From Candidatus Blautia intestinipullorum (GTDB taxonomy: Bacteria; Bacillota; Clostridia; Lachnospirales; Lachnospiraceae), in assembly GCA_019120475.1 (NCBI GenBank), contig DWVA01000053.1, forward strand, positions 1 to 19,183: a stretch of DNA of 19,183 bases. The letters are read 5' to 3'. A program made the position numbers and the translations under genes. Every line of letters starts with the position of its first letter. The stretch's first letter is position 1. Below are positions 1-7,244 of this stretch, one piece after another. The notes under the pieces were generated by a model. That model saw only the letters and a program-made list of their open reading frames with translations, ran no database searches and had not been told where the DNA came from.

Positions 1-46
1 TACAATGGTAACAAAGGCGGAAAGCCTGATGAATGGAGCGTTATAA
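1..46 (+). CDS. fabK: C-terminal end of upstream gene, probable enoyl-ACP reductase II (partial)
   Basis: An open frame entering the window at base 2 encodes the last 14 residues (TMVTKAESLMNGAL) and stops with TAA at 44-46, one base before the fabD start. Nothing in so short a tail identifies the protein. The fabK call rests on the usual clostridial gene order, in which the flavin-dependent enoyl-ACP reductase FabK, which does the last reduction of each elongation cycle, sits directly before fabD. The tight junction implies the same operon. ACP or another fab gene is the alternative. Confidence 0.5.
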   Translation, partial: TMVTKAESLMNGAL

Positions 47-47
47 G

Positions 48-977
48 ATGAGTAAGATTGCATTTATATATCCGGGACAGGGAGCCCAGACAGCAGGAAT
101 GGGTAAGGATTTTTACGAAAACGGCGCTCTGGCGAAGGAGATTTTTGATAAAGGTTCAGAGATTCTTGATCTGGATCTCAGGGAACTGTGCTTTGAAAAA
201 AACGACCGTCTTGATAAGACAGAATATACACAGGCAGCTATGGTAACTGCCTGTCTTGCCATGACGAGAGAGGTGGAAGCAAAGGGACTGAAGCCGGACA
301 TGACGGCAGGACTGAGCCTTGGAGAATACTGCGCTATCGCGGCGGCCGGAGGAATGAGTGATCTGGACGCTATCCGTACTGTACGGGCCCGGGGCATTTA
401 CATGGAAAACGCGGCGCCGGAGGGATCCGGGGCTATGGCTGCGGTACTTGGAATGGAAGCCTCTGTGATCGAGGACGCTATCCGGGACATTGAGGGCGTA
501 TCCATTGCCAATTATAACTGCCCGGGACAGATCGTGATCACCGGAGAGGCGGAAGCAGTCAGGAAGGCTTCCGACGTTCTGAAGGAAGCGGGAGCGAGAA
601 GGGTGCTGCCTTTAAATGTCAGCGGTCCTTTCCATTCTCCTATGATGGTTCCGGCAGGAGAGAAGCTGAAGGAAGTTCTGGACAGTGTAGTGATCACTCC
701 TCTTGCTATTCCTTATGTGGCGAATGTCAACGCGGAGGCAGTGAGGGATTCCGGACAGGTGAAAGAACTCCTTGTAAAACAGGTAAGTTCTTCTGTTCGC
801 TGGGAACAGAGCATGGAAACAATGATCAAAGAAGGAGTGGACACCTTCGTAGAGATCGGTCCGGGAAAAACACTGACCGGATTTATGAGAAAGATCAATA
901 AAGATGTAAAAATGTATCATATCGGAAGCTGGGAAGAAGCTGCAAAAGTCTGCGAAGAGCTGGCGGGAAGCAACTGA
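48..977 (+). CDS. fabD: Malonyl-CoA:ACP transacylase FabD
   Basis: FabD moves malonyl from CoA to acyl carrier protein, loading the extender unit for fatty acid synthesis in the cytoplasm. The 309-residue product has the family's usual length and its landmarks: GQGAQ near the N-terminus, the nucleophile in GLSLGEY (Ser90), an RARG arginine near 115, and the partner histidine in GPFHSPMM (His196). The classical GHSxGE elbow has Leu in place of His, a variant I believe is common in Firmicutes FabD. I chose ATG at 48 rather than the in-frame ATG at 33: GGAG at 35-38 lies nine bases upstream, the protein then begins MSKIAFIYPGQG as in relatives, and the start follows the preceding stop by one base. 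It is followed by fabG after 39 bases. Confidence 0.95.
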   Translation: MSKIAFIYPGQGAQTAGMGKDFYENGALAKEIFDKGSEILDLDLRELCFEKNDRLDKTEYTQAAMVTACLAMTREVEAKGLKPDMTAGLSLGEYCAIAAAGGMSDLDAIRTVRARGIYMENAAPEGSGAMAAVLGMEASVIEDAIRDIEGVSIANYNCPGQIVITGEAEAVRKASDVLKEAGARRVLPLNVSGPFHSPMMVPAGEKLKEVLDSVVITPLAIPYVANVNAEAVRDSGQVKELLVKQVSSSVRWEQSMETMIKEGVDTFVEIGPGKTLTGFMRKINKDVKMYHIGSWEEAAKVCEELAGSN

Positions 978-1016
978 TCACTGACCAGTCAGATTCCGGA
1001 GAGGAGATAACAATAA

Positions 1017-1769
1017 ATGGCAGAACAGCAGAATAAGACAAAAACAGCCGTTGTCACAGGTGCTTCCAGGGGAATCGGAAGAGCCATCGCTCTGGAGCTT
1101 GCATCAAGAGGCGTACGGGTGATCATCAATTATAACGGCTCTGCTGACAGAGCAAAGGAAGTACAGAAGGAAATTCAGGAAAACGGCGGACAGGCTGAGG
1201 TGCGCCAGTGGAACGTGGCGGATCACGGAGCATGTGAGGCTGCTGTCCGTGAGATCGTAAAAGAATTCGGAAGCATTGATATTCTTGTAAATAATGCGGG
1301 AATCACCAAGGACGGCCTTCTTATGGCTATGTCCGAGGAGAATTTTGACAGCGTGATCGATGTAAATCTCAAAGGTACCTTTAATATGATGAGATTTGTA
1401 TCACGCCAGATGCTGAAACAGAAAAGCGGCAGGATCATCAGTATGGCCTCCGTTGTGGGAATCGCCGGAAACGCGGGACAGGCCAACTATGCGGCGTCCA
1501 AGGCAGGCGTGATCGGGCTCACCAAATCTGCGGCAAGAGAGCTTGCTTCCAGAGGCATTACAGTCAATGCGGTGGCTCCCGGATTTATCGAGACGGAAAT
1601 GACTGCCGTTCTGCCGGATAAAGTAAAAGAAGCTTCTGTAGCCCAGATTCCTCTCGGACATTTCGGAAAGCCGGAGGATATCGCGAAAACAGTGGCGTTT
1701 CTGGCATCGGACGACGCTGCGTATATTACCGGACAGGTAATTCAGGTTGACGGAGGAATGGTGATATGA
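1017..1769 (+). CDS. fabG: 3-oxoacyl-ACP reductase FabG
   Basis: FabG reduces the 3-ketoacyl-ACP made by the condensing enzyme to 3-hydroxyacyl-ACP using NADPH. The 250-residue protein is a classical short-chain dehydrogenase: the cofactor loop TGASRGIG at 14-21, NNAG at 92-95, Asn117, catalytic Ser145, and YAASK with Tyr158 and Lys162. The C-terminus ends in the family-typical ITGQVIQVDGGMVI. The start at 1017 has a GGAGAGGAG ribosome site about ten bases upstream. Its TGA overlaps the fabF ATG in the ATGA arrangement, so the two are probably translationally coupled. SDR enzymes can act on other substrates, but the fab operon setting makes FabG near certain. Confidence 0.96.
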   Translation: MAEQQNKTKTAVVTGASRGIGRAIALELASRGVRVIINYNGSADRAKEVQKEIQENGGQAEVRQWNVADHGACEAAVREIVKEFGSIDILVNNAGITKDGLLMAMSEENFDSVIDVNLKGTFNMMRFVSRQMLKQKSGRIISMASVVGIAGNAGQANYAASKAGVIGLTKSAARELASRGITVNAVAPGFIETEMTAVLPDKVKEASVAQIPLGHFGKPEDIAKTVAFLASDDAAYITGQVIQVDGGMVI

Positions 1770-3007
1770 GTAAGAGAAGAGTCGTTGTCACAGGTCTTGG
1801 AGCAGTTACTCCCCTTGGAAACAATGTGAAAGATTTCTGGGCGGGCATCCGCGAGGGTAAAGTAGGAATCGGCCCCATCACCAAATTTGACACAACAGAA
1901 TATAAGGTAAAGCTTGCGGCAGAGGTAAAGGATTTCAAGGCAAAAGACTATATGGATCCGAAAGCGGCCAGACGTATGGAGCCTTTCTCCCAGTATGCGG
2001 TAGCCGCGGCCAAAGAAGCATATGAGGATTCCGGACTGAATATTGAAGAGGAAGATCCTTTCCGCGCAGGCGTGATCGTAGGATCCGGCATCGGAAGCCT
2101 TCAGGAACTGGAACTGAGCTACGGAAAGATCTTAAGCCAGGGTTCCAATAAGGTTCCGCCGCTGATGGTTCCCCTTATGATCTCCAATATGGCTGCGGGA
2201 AATATTTCCATCCAGCTTGGATTCCGCGGAAAATGTACAGATGTGGTAACTGCCTGTGCGTCCGGAACCCACAGTATCGGAGACGCTTTTCGTGCGATCC
2301 AGTACGGAGACGCGGACATCATGGCTGCAGGCGGTACGGAGAGCAGCATCTGTCCTACGGGAGTGGCAGGATTTACCGCTCTTACCGCTCTTACAAAGTC
2401 TGAGGATCCTATGAGAGCTTCTATTCCTTTTGATAAAGAAAGAAGCGGCTTTGTCCTGGGAGAAGGCGCAGGTGTAGTTATCCTGGAAGAGCTGGAACAC
2501 GCAAAGGCAAGAGGAGCCAGAATCTACGCCGAAGTGGTAGGCTACGGCGCTACGGCAGATGCTTACCATATCACTTCTCCTATTGAAGACGGAAGCGGCG
2601 CGGCAAAAGCCATGAGCCTTGCTATGGAGGAAGCGGGAGTAAGTCCGGAAGAAGTAGAGTATATCAACGCTCACGGAACCAGCACCCATCACAACGATCT
2701 TTTTGAGACAAGAGCCATCCATGCGGCCTTCGGTCCGGCAGCGGAAAAAGTTATCGTCAATTCCACCAAATCTATGATCGGCCACCTTTTAGGCGCAGCC
2801 GGCGGCGTGGAATTCATTACCTGCGTGAAGTCCATTGAGGACGGCTTTATCCATCAGACAGTAGGAACAACGGAAACAGACGAAGAGTGCGACCTGAACT
2901 ATGCGATCGGCGCTCCGGTGGAAAAAGAAATCCGCTATGCCATGAGCAATTCTCTTGGCTTTGGAGGCCACAACGCCACTCTTCTGGTGAAGAAATACGA
3001 GGAGTGA
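1766..3007 (+). CDS. fabF: 3-oxoacyl-ACP synthase II FabF
   Basis: FabF condenses malonyl-ACP with a growing acyl-ACP, the chain-elongating step. The 413-residue protein has the thiolase fold signature of beta-ketoacyl synthase II: active Cys164 in TACASGTHS, His303 in NAHGTSTHHND, Lys335 in NSTKSMIGH and His340, giving the Cys-His-His triad. The C-terminal NSLGFGGHNATL motif is intact. It starts inside the end of fabG with a four-base overlap and is followed by accB after five bases. FabF rather than FabB is favoured by length, by the SxIxPxGVAG-like region near 195-202, and because Firmicutes usually carry FabF alone. Confidence 0.96.
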   Translation: MSKRRVVVTGLGAVTPLGNNVKDFWAGIREGKVGIGPITKFDTTEYKVKLAAEVKDFKAKDYMDPKAARRMEPFSQYAVAAAKEAYEDSGLNIEEEDPFRAGVIVGSGIGSLQELELSYGKILSQGSNKVPPLMVPLMISNMAAGNISIQLGFRGKCTDVVTACASGTHSIGDAFRAIQYGDADIMAAGGTESSICPTGVAGFTALTALTKSEDPMRASIPFDKERSGFVLGEGAGVVILEELEHAKARGARIYAEVVGYGATADAYHITSPIEDGSGAAKAMSLAMEEAGVSPEEVEYINAHGTSTHHNDLFETRAIHAAFGPAAEKVIVNSTKSMIGHLLGAAGGVEFITCVKSIEDGFIHQTVGTTETDEECDLNYAIGAPVEKEIRYAMSNSLGFGGHNATLLVKKYEE

Positions 3008-3012
3008 TCACT

Positions 3013-3465
3013 ATGGAATTTGAAAACCTTCTTACATTGATCAAAGCGGTGTCTGATTCCGAACTGACAGAGTTCCATTACGAGGAAAACGGCACGAATA
3101 TACATTTTGTAAAAGAGCAGCCCCAGCAGATTCCTGTACAGGTACAGACTGTCGCCGCTGCGGCGCCTCAGGCGGCAGCCGCGGAAACAGGAAACGCAGG
3201 CAGTGAAACGGCGGCAGAGCCGGAAGGAATGATCGTAAAAGCTCCCCTTGTGGGAACCTTCTACGCAGCTCCTTCTGAGGACGCGGATCCTTTTGTATCT
3301 CTTGGAGATACAGTGAAAAAGGGACAGACTCTTGCTATTGTGGAAGCTATGAAGCTTATGAACGAGATCGAAAGCGATTACAGCGGAAAGATCGCTGAGA
3401 TCTATGTGGAAAACGGACAGGCGGTAGAGTATGGACAGCCTTTGTTCCGCATTGTAAATCAGTAG
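3013..3465 (+). CDS. accB: Acetyl-CoA carboxylase biotin carboxyl carrier protein AccB
   Basis: AccB carries the covalently bound biotin that shuttles carboxylate between biotin carboxylase (AccC) and the carboxyltransferase (AccDA here). The 150-residue product has an N-terminal domain of about 36 residues, a flexible Ala/Gln/Pro/Glu-rich linker (about 37-71), and a C-terminal biotinyl domain (about 73-150) with the EAMKLM motif, so Lys114 is the biotinylation site. A longer frame exists upstream inside fabF, but ATG at 3013 gives the family-typical MEFENLLTLIKAV start, and GGAG at 3001-3004 overlapping the end of fabF serves as the ribosome site. Followed by fabZ after eleven bases. Confidence 0.96.
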   Translation: MEFENLLTLIKAVSDSELTEFHYEENGTNIHFVKEQPQQIPVQVQTVAAAAPQAAAAETGNAGSETAAEPEGMIVKAPLVGTFYAAPSEDADPFVSLGDTVKKGQTLAIVEAMKLMNEIESDYSGKIAEIYVENGQAVEYGQPLFRIVNQ

Positions 3466-3476
3466 GGGGCGGAAAT

Positions 3477-3905
3477 ATGAAAAAACTGGGTATTAAAGAA
3501 ATCGAACAGATCATTCCGCACAGACATCCTTTTTTGCTGATAGACTATATTGAGGACTATGAGCCGGGACAGTATGCGGTAGGATATAAATGCGTGACTT
3601 TCCACGAGGACTTTTTCCGGGGGCATTTCCCTCAGGAGCCGGTAATGCCGGGAGTCCTTACAGTAGAAGCTCTGGCGCAGACAGGAGCTGTGGCGATCCT
3701 GAGCAAAGAAGAAAACAAAGGGAAGACCGCTTACTTCGGCGGTATTAAGAACTGCCGGTTCCGCGGCAAGATCAGCCCTGGAGATAAGGTGAAGCTGGAA
3801 ACAACGATCATCAAGGCGAAAGGTCCTCTGGGAATCGGCCATGCGGTAGCCAGTGTGGATGGAAAAGTCGTGGTAGACGCGGAACTGACCTTTATGATTG
3901 GATAG
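3477..3905 (+). CDS. fabZ: 3-hydroxyacyl-ACP dehydratase FabZ
   Basis: FabZ removes water from 3-hydroxyacyl-ACP to give trans-2-enoyl-ACP. The 142-residue hot-dog-fold protein has the usual length and the signature IPHRHPFLLID near 13-23, active His50 in FRGHFPQEPVMPGV, and Glu64 in VEALAQ. The ATG at 3477 follows a GGGGGCGGAAA ribosome site that begins at the accB stop codon. It precedes accC after a ten-base gap. Placement of fabZ between accB and accC is the usual arrangement in clostridial fatty acid operons. No sign here that it is the isomerising FabA type. Confidence 0.96.
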   Translation: MKKLGIKEIEQIIPHRHPFLLIDYIEDYEPGQYAVGYKCVTFHEDFFRGHFPQEPVMPGVLTVEALAQTGAVAILSKEENKGKTAYFGGIKNCRFRGKISPGDKVKLETTIIKAKGPLGIGHAVASVDGKVVVDAELTFMIG

Positions 3906-3915
3906 GTGGAAGAAC

Positions 3916-5268
3916 ATGATAAAAAAGGTACTGATAGCAAACCGCGGCGAGATCGCCGTACGTATTATCCGGGCATGCCGGGAAATGGGGATCGAGACGG
4001 TAGCCGTATATTCTGAGGCTGACAGAGAAGCTCTTCACACACAGCTTGCGGATCAGGCGATCTGTATCGGTCCGGCTCCCTCTACCCAGAGCTATCTGAG
4101 CATGGAAAATATCATCAGCGCGACGATCGTATCCGGCGCGGACGCCATTCATCCGGGATTTGGCTTTCTGTCTGAGAACAGCAAGTTTGCCGAACTCTGC
4201 GAGCAGTGCAACATTACCTTCATCGGGCCGCCTCCCAGTGTGATCGCAAGTCTGGGAAACAAGCAGGCGGCGAAAAACACCATGGCTGCGGCGGGAGTTC
4301 CCGTTATCCCAGGCGGATCCAATCCGGTGTACACAGCAGAGGACGGAGCGAAAGAGGCGGCGGAGATCGGATATCCTGTGATCATCAAGGCGGCTCTTGG
4401 TGGCGGCGGAAAAGGCATGAGAGTTGCGGATACGCCGGAAGAGTTTACAGAAAGCTTTCAGACCGCCCAGAAGGAAGCGCAGATGGCCTTTGGCGACGGC
4501 ACCATGTATATCGAACATTTTGTGCGTCATCCGAGACACATTGAATTTCAGATCATGGCGGATAAATTCGGCAATGTGATCCATCTTGGAGAGAGAGACT
4601 GCTCCATTCAGAGAAATCACCAGAAAATGATCGAAGAGTCCCCAAGTATCGCCATTTCCGACGAGCTCCGCAAGAAAATGGGAGACGCGGCGGTAAGAGC
4701 GGCGAAGGCTGCGGGATATGTCAATGCGGGAACCATAGAGTTTCTTCTTGAAAAAGATGAGAAATTCTATTTTATGGAAATGAATACGAGAATCCAGGTG
4801 GAGCATCCGGTAACTGAATGGGTGACGGGAGTAGACCTGGTAAAAGAACAGATCCGCATCGCGTCAGGAAAGCCGCTGTCCTATAAGCAGGAAGACATCC
4901 ACCTTACAGGACATGCCATTGAATGCCGTATAAACGCGGAAAACCCGTCAAAAGGCTTTATGCCTTCTCCGGGAACGATCACTGACATGTACTTCCCGGG
5001 AGGAAAGGGGATCCGTATTGATTCCGCAGTTTACAGCGGATATACAGTCCAGCCCTACTATGATTCTATGATCGCAAAGCTGATCGTATGGGCAAAGAAC
5101 CGGAACGAGGCGATCCGTAAAATGCAGAGCGCTCTGGGAGAGGTGATCATAGAAGGGATCGACACCAATGTGGATTATCAGTATGAAATTCTGAATCATC
5201 CGGATTTTCTGTCCGGCAACATAGACGTAGAGTTTATTGAACGTATGGAGAAAGAGAACGAGTCTTGA
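3916..5268 (+). CDS. accC: Biotin carboxylase AccC
   Basis: AccC uses ATP and bicarbonate to carboxylate the biotin on AccB, the first half of the acetyl-CoA carboxylase reaction. The 450-residue length matches the family (about 450). Visible parts are the N-terminal domain starting KKVLIANRGEIAVRI, the ATP-grasp glycine loop LGGGGKGM at 161-168, ERDCSIQRNHQK near 227-237, and the metal and catalytic segment EMNTRIQVEH with Glu288, Asn290 and Arg292, with Glu275 upstream. I chose ATG at 3916 over the in-frame ATG at 3898: the later one has AGGTGGAAG just upstream and gives the conserved MIKKVLIANRG start, while 3898 lies inside fabZ. The next gene starts 22 bases after the stop. Confidence 0.96.
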   Translation: MIKKVLIANRGEIAVRIIRACREMGIETVAVYSEADREALHTQLADQAICIGPAPSTQSYLSMENIISATIVSGADAIHPGFGFLSENSKFAELCEQCNITFIGPPPSVIASLGNKQAAKNTMAAAGVPVIPGGSNPVYTAEDGAKEAAEIGYPVIIKAALGGGGKGMRVADTPEEFTESFQTAQKEAQMAFGDGTMYIEHFVRHPRHIEFQIMADKFGNVIHLGERDCSIQRNHQKMIEESPSIAISDELRKKMGDAAVRAAKAAGYVNAGTIEFLLEKDEKFYFMEMNTRIQVEHPVTEWVTGVDLVKEQIRIASGKPLSYKQEDIHLTGHAIECRINAENPSKGFMPSPGTITDMYFPGGKGIRIDSAVYSGYTVQPYYDSMIAKLIVWAKNRNEAIRKMQSALGEVIIEGIDTNVDYQYEILNHPDFLSGNIDVEFIERMEKENES

Positions 5269-5290
5269 CGGGATACAGGAGTGACAGGTT

Positions 5291-7027
5291 ATGAAGTTGG
5301 AAAATATGTTTAAAAAAACAAAAATCTCTTCCAGAGGCCAGAGTCATGGATTCGGCAGAAGCATCCGTCCGGAGGTTCCGGAGGGGCTTCTGAGAAAATG
5401 CAATAAATGCGGAGGAGCCATTATTGCGGAGGATGTAAAAGCCGGATACTATATCTGCCCCAAGTGCGGAGGCTACTTCCGTGTTCACGCATACCGCAGG
5501 ATCCAGATGCTCATCGACGAGGGAACCTTTGAAGAGTGGGATAAGGAGCTGGTAGGCGAAAATCCCATGCATTACCGGGGATATAATGAAAAGCTTGCCG
5601 CAGCGCGGGAAAAAACAAATCTCCGTGAAGCGGTGGTGACTGGAAAAGGGAAGATCAACGGGATAGAAACGGTGATCGGCGTCTGCGACGGACGGTTCCT
5701 GATGGCAAGTATGGGATGGGCCGTAGGTGAAAAGATTACCAGAGCAGTGGAACGGGCCACAGAAGAAAAGCTTCCTGTCATTCTTTACGCCTGTTCCGGA
5801 GGAGCCAGGATGCAGGAGGGAATCACTTCTCTTATGCAGATGGCAAAAACCTCCGCAGCCCTGAAACGGCACAGCGACGCCGGACTTCTGTATATTTCTG
5901 TTCTTACGGAGCCTACGACAGGCGGGGTAACTGCAAGCTTTGCCATGTTGGGGGATGTGATCCTGGCAGAGCCGGGAGCGCTGATCGGATTTGCCGGTCC
6001 CCGTGTGATCGAGCAGACGATCCGCCAGAAGCTTCCGAAGGGATTCCAGAGAGCGGAATTTCTGGAAGAACATGGTTTTGTGGACGCTATTGTGAAGCGT
6101 GAGGAGCAGAGAAGTGTTCTGACACAGATTCTGAAGCTTCATGGATATGGAGAGACGGAAAAAACAGCACAGTTTTCCAAGAGCGGTCTGGGGACGGACG
6201 ATCCGGACAGGAACTCTGAAACTTCGGAGATCCTTACTCATCCGCATCTCAGCGCCTGGGAACGGGTGCAGCTTTCCCGCAGACTTGACCGTCCGTCCGG
6301 CAGCGACTATATCCGGGAAATGTTTACTGATTTTATTGAGTTCCATGGCGACCGGAATTACGGGGACGATCAGGCGGTGATCGGCGGCATTGCCAGATTT
6401 CACGGAATGCCGGTGACAGTCATCGCCCAGGAAAAAGGAACCAGCACAAAGGAAAATATCAAGAGAAACTTCGGAATGCCTATGCCGGAGGGATACCGTA
6501 AGGCTCTCCGTCTTATGAAACAGGCGGAGAAATTCGGACGTCCGGTGATCTGTTTTGTTGACACGCCGGGGGCGTTCTGCGGCATTGAGGCCGAGGAACG
6601 TGGCCAGGGAGAGGCTATTGCGAAAAATCTCTGGGAAATGGCGGGCCTTACGGTTCCGGTTCTCTCTATTGTGATCGGAGAGGGCGGAAGCGGCGGAGCC
6701 CTTGCCCTTGCCGCAGGCGACGAAGTCTGGATGCTGGAAAACTCCGTATATTCGATCCTGTCTCCGGAGGGCTTTGCCAGCATTCTCTGGAAGGACAGCT
6801 CCAAGGCCCATGAAGCGGCAGAGGTTATGAAGCTGACAGCGGCAGACCTTTACCGCAGAGAAATCATTGAACAGATCATTCCTGAGCCGGAGGGATTCTG
6901 CCAGGATAATCTGACCCAGGTAACAGAACGTCTGGAACCGCAGATCGAGTGTTTCCTTCAGACATACACGCAGTTATCGAAGGAAGAGCTTCTTGACAGA
7001 CGCTATCAGCGGTTCCGGAAGTTTTGA
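5291..7027 (+). CDS. accDA: Fused acetyl-CoA carboxylase carboxyltransferase, beta (AccD) plus alpha (AccA) in one chain
   Basis: Transfers carboxylate from carboxybiotin to acetyl-CoA, making malonyl-CoA. A single 578-residue frame holds both subunits. Residues 1 to about 290 are AccD: the zinc ribbon has Cys37, Cys40, Cys56 and Cys59, then CSGGARMQEG at 168-177 and FAGPRVIEQT at 234-243. After a polar linker (about 291-318), residues 319-578 are AccA, with FGMPMPEGYRKALRLM, IGEGGSGGALAL and the end RRYQRFRKF. The helical N-terminus of about 60 residues seen in stand-alone AccA is largely missing. The frame is continuous, so this is a true fusion and not a frameshift artefact. Start ATG 5291 has AGGAGTG at 5277-5283. 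Last gene of the operon, followed by a terminator. Confidence 0.94.
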   Translation: MKLENMFKKTKISSRGQSHGFGRSIRPEVPEGLLRKCNKCGGAIIAEDVKAGYYICPKCGGYFRVHAYRRIQMLIDEGTFEEWDKELVGENPMHYRGYNEKLAAAREKTNLREAVVTGKGKINGIETVIGVCDGRFLMASMGWAVGEKITRAVERATEEKLPVILYACSGGARMQEGITSLMQMAKTSAALKRHSDAGLLYISVLTEPTTGGVTASFAMLGDVILAEPGALIGFAGPRVIEQTIRQKLPKGFQRAEFLEEHGFVDAIVKREEQRSVLTQILKLHGYGETEKTAQFSKSGLGTDDPDRNSETSEILTHPHLSAWERVQLSRRLDRPSGSDYIREMFTDFIEFHGDRNYGDDQAVIGGIARFHGMPVTVIAQEKGTSTKENIKRNFGMPMPEGYRKALRLMKQAEKFGRPVICFVDTPGAFCGIEAEERGQGEAIAKNLWEMAGLTVPVLSIVIGEGGSGGALALAAGDEVWMLENSVYSILSPEGFASILWKDSSKAHEAAEVMKLTAADLYRREIIEQIIPEPEGFCQDNLTQVTERLEPQIECFLQTYTQLSKEELLDRRYQRFRKF

Positions 7028-7062
7028 TAAAATAGTACAAAAGAGAAAATCACTGAGATTGG

Positions 7063-7102
7063 CCGGAAGCCGCAGCGGAAACGCTGGCTTCCGGTTTTTC
7101 TT
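7063..7102 (+). terminator. Intrinsic terminator of the fatty acid operon
   Basis: The arms CCGGAAGCC (7063-7071) and GGCTTCCGG (7086-7094) pair perfectly. Above a two-base bulge (7072-7073), AGCG and CGCT form four more pairs closing a GAAA tetraloop (7078-7081). The stem is followed at once by TTTTTCTTT. This is a textbook Rho-independent terminator 35 bases after accDA. Seen directly in the sequence; function follows from the known structure class. Confidence 0.93.
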
Positions 7103-7131
7103 TGCAGAGCGTATTTTTTAGGGACAAAAAA

Positions 7132-7170
7132 TTTTCAAGTCTTGAAAAGAAATTTTTATCTGTGTAATAT
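7132..7170 (+). promoter_or_regulatory. Predicted promoter of the ABC exporter with a palindromic operator over the -35 box
   Basis: TTTTCAAG (7132-7139), a central T, and CTTGAAAA (7141-7148) make a perfect 17-base inverted repeat. The right arm contains a -35-like TTGAAA (7142-7147), followed after exactly 17 bases by TAATAT (7165-7170), a four-of-six -10 box. A dimeric repressor of MarR or TetR type bound here would block the promoter; such regulators often control drug-type ABC exporter pairs. The regulator gene is not in the window. Promoter and operator function are inference; the symmetry is seen directly. Confidence 0.6.
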
Positions 7171-7189
7171 ATACATACAGGTATGGATA

Positions 7190-7208
7190 GACGCCGGAAG
7201 GGGGCGTC
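7190..7208 (+). other. Small hairpin in the leader of the ABC exporter mRNA
   Basis: GACGCC (7190-7195) and GGCGTC (7203-7208) pair around a seven-base purine loop, about 20 to 40 bases downstream of the predicted -10 box and 36 bases before the ATG. The following CTCTAAATTTTT is not an immediate T run, so it is at best a weak terminator. It could also stabilise the 5' end. Function unknown. Confidence 0.4.
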
Positions 7209-7244
7209 CTCTAAATTTTTATGTAAAACGGGAGAGGAACAGTT

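Noticed and set aside
2132..2785. 217-codon minus strand frame opposite fabF
   Set aside because: Shadow frame; low-complexity Ser/Cys/His composition and no ribosome site.
5234..6811. 525-codon open frame on the minus strand opposite accDA
   Set aside because: It is a shadow of accDA. The protein has no recognisable domain, is rich in His, Arg and Cys as antisense frames are, and the opposite strand encodes a clear enzyme.
7028..7244. Considered a T-box or other riboswitch before the ABC exporter
   Set aside because: No T-box consensus or recognisable riboswitch core; only the upstream terminator, a palindrome over the promoter and one small hairpin are present.
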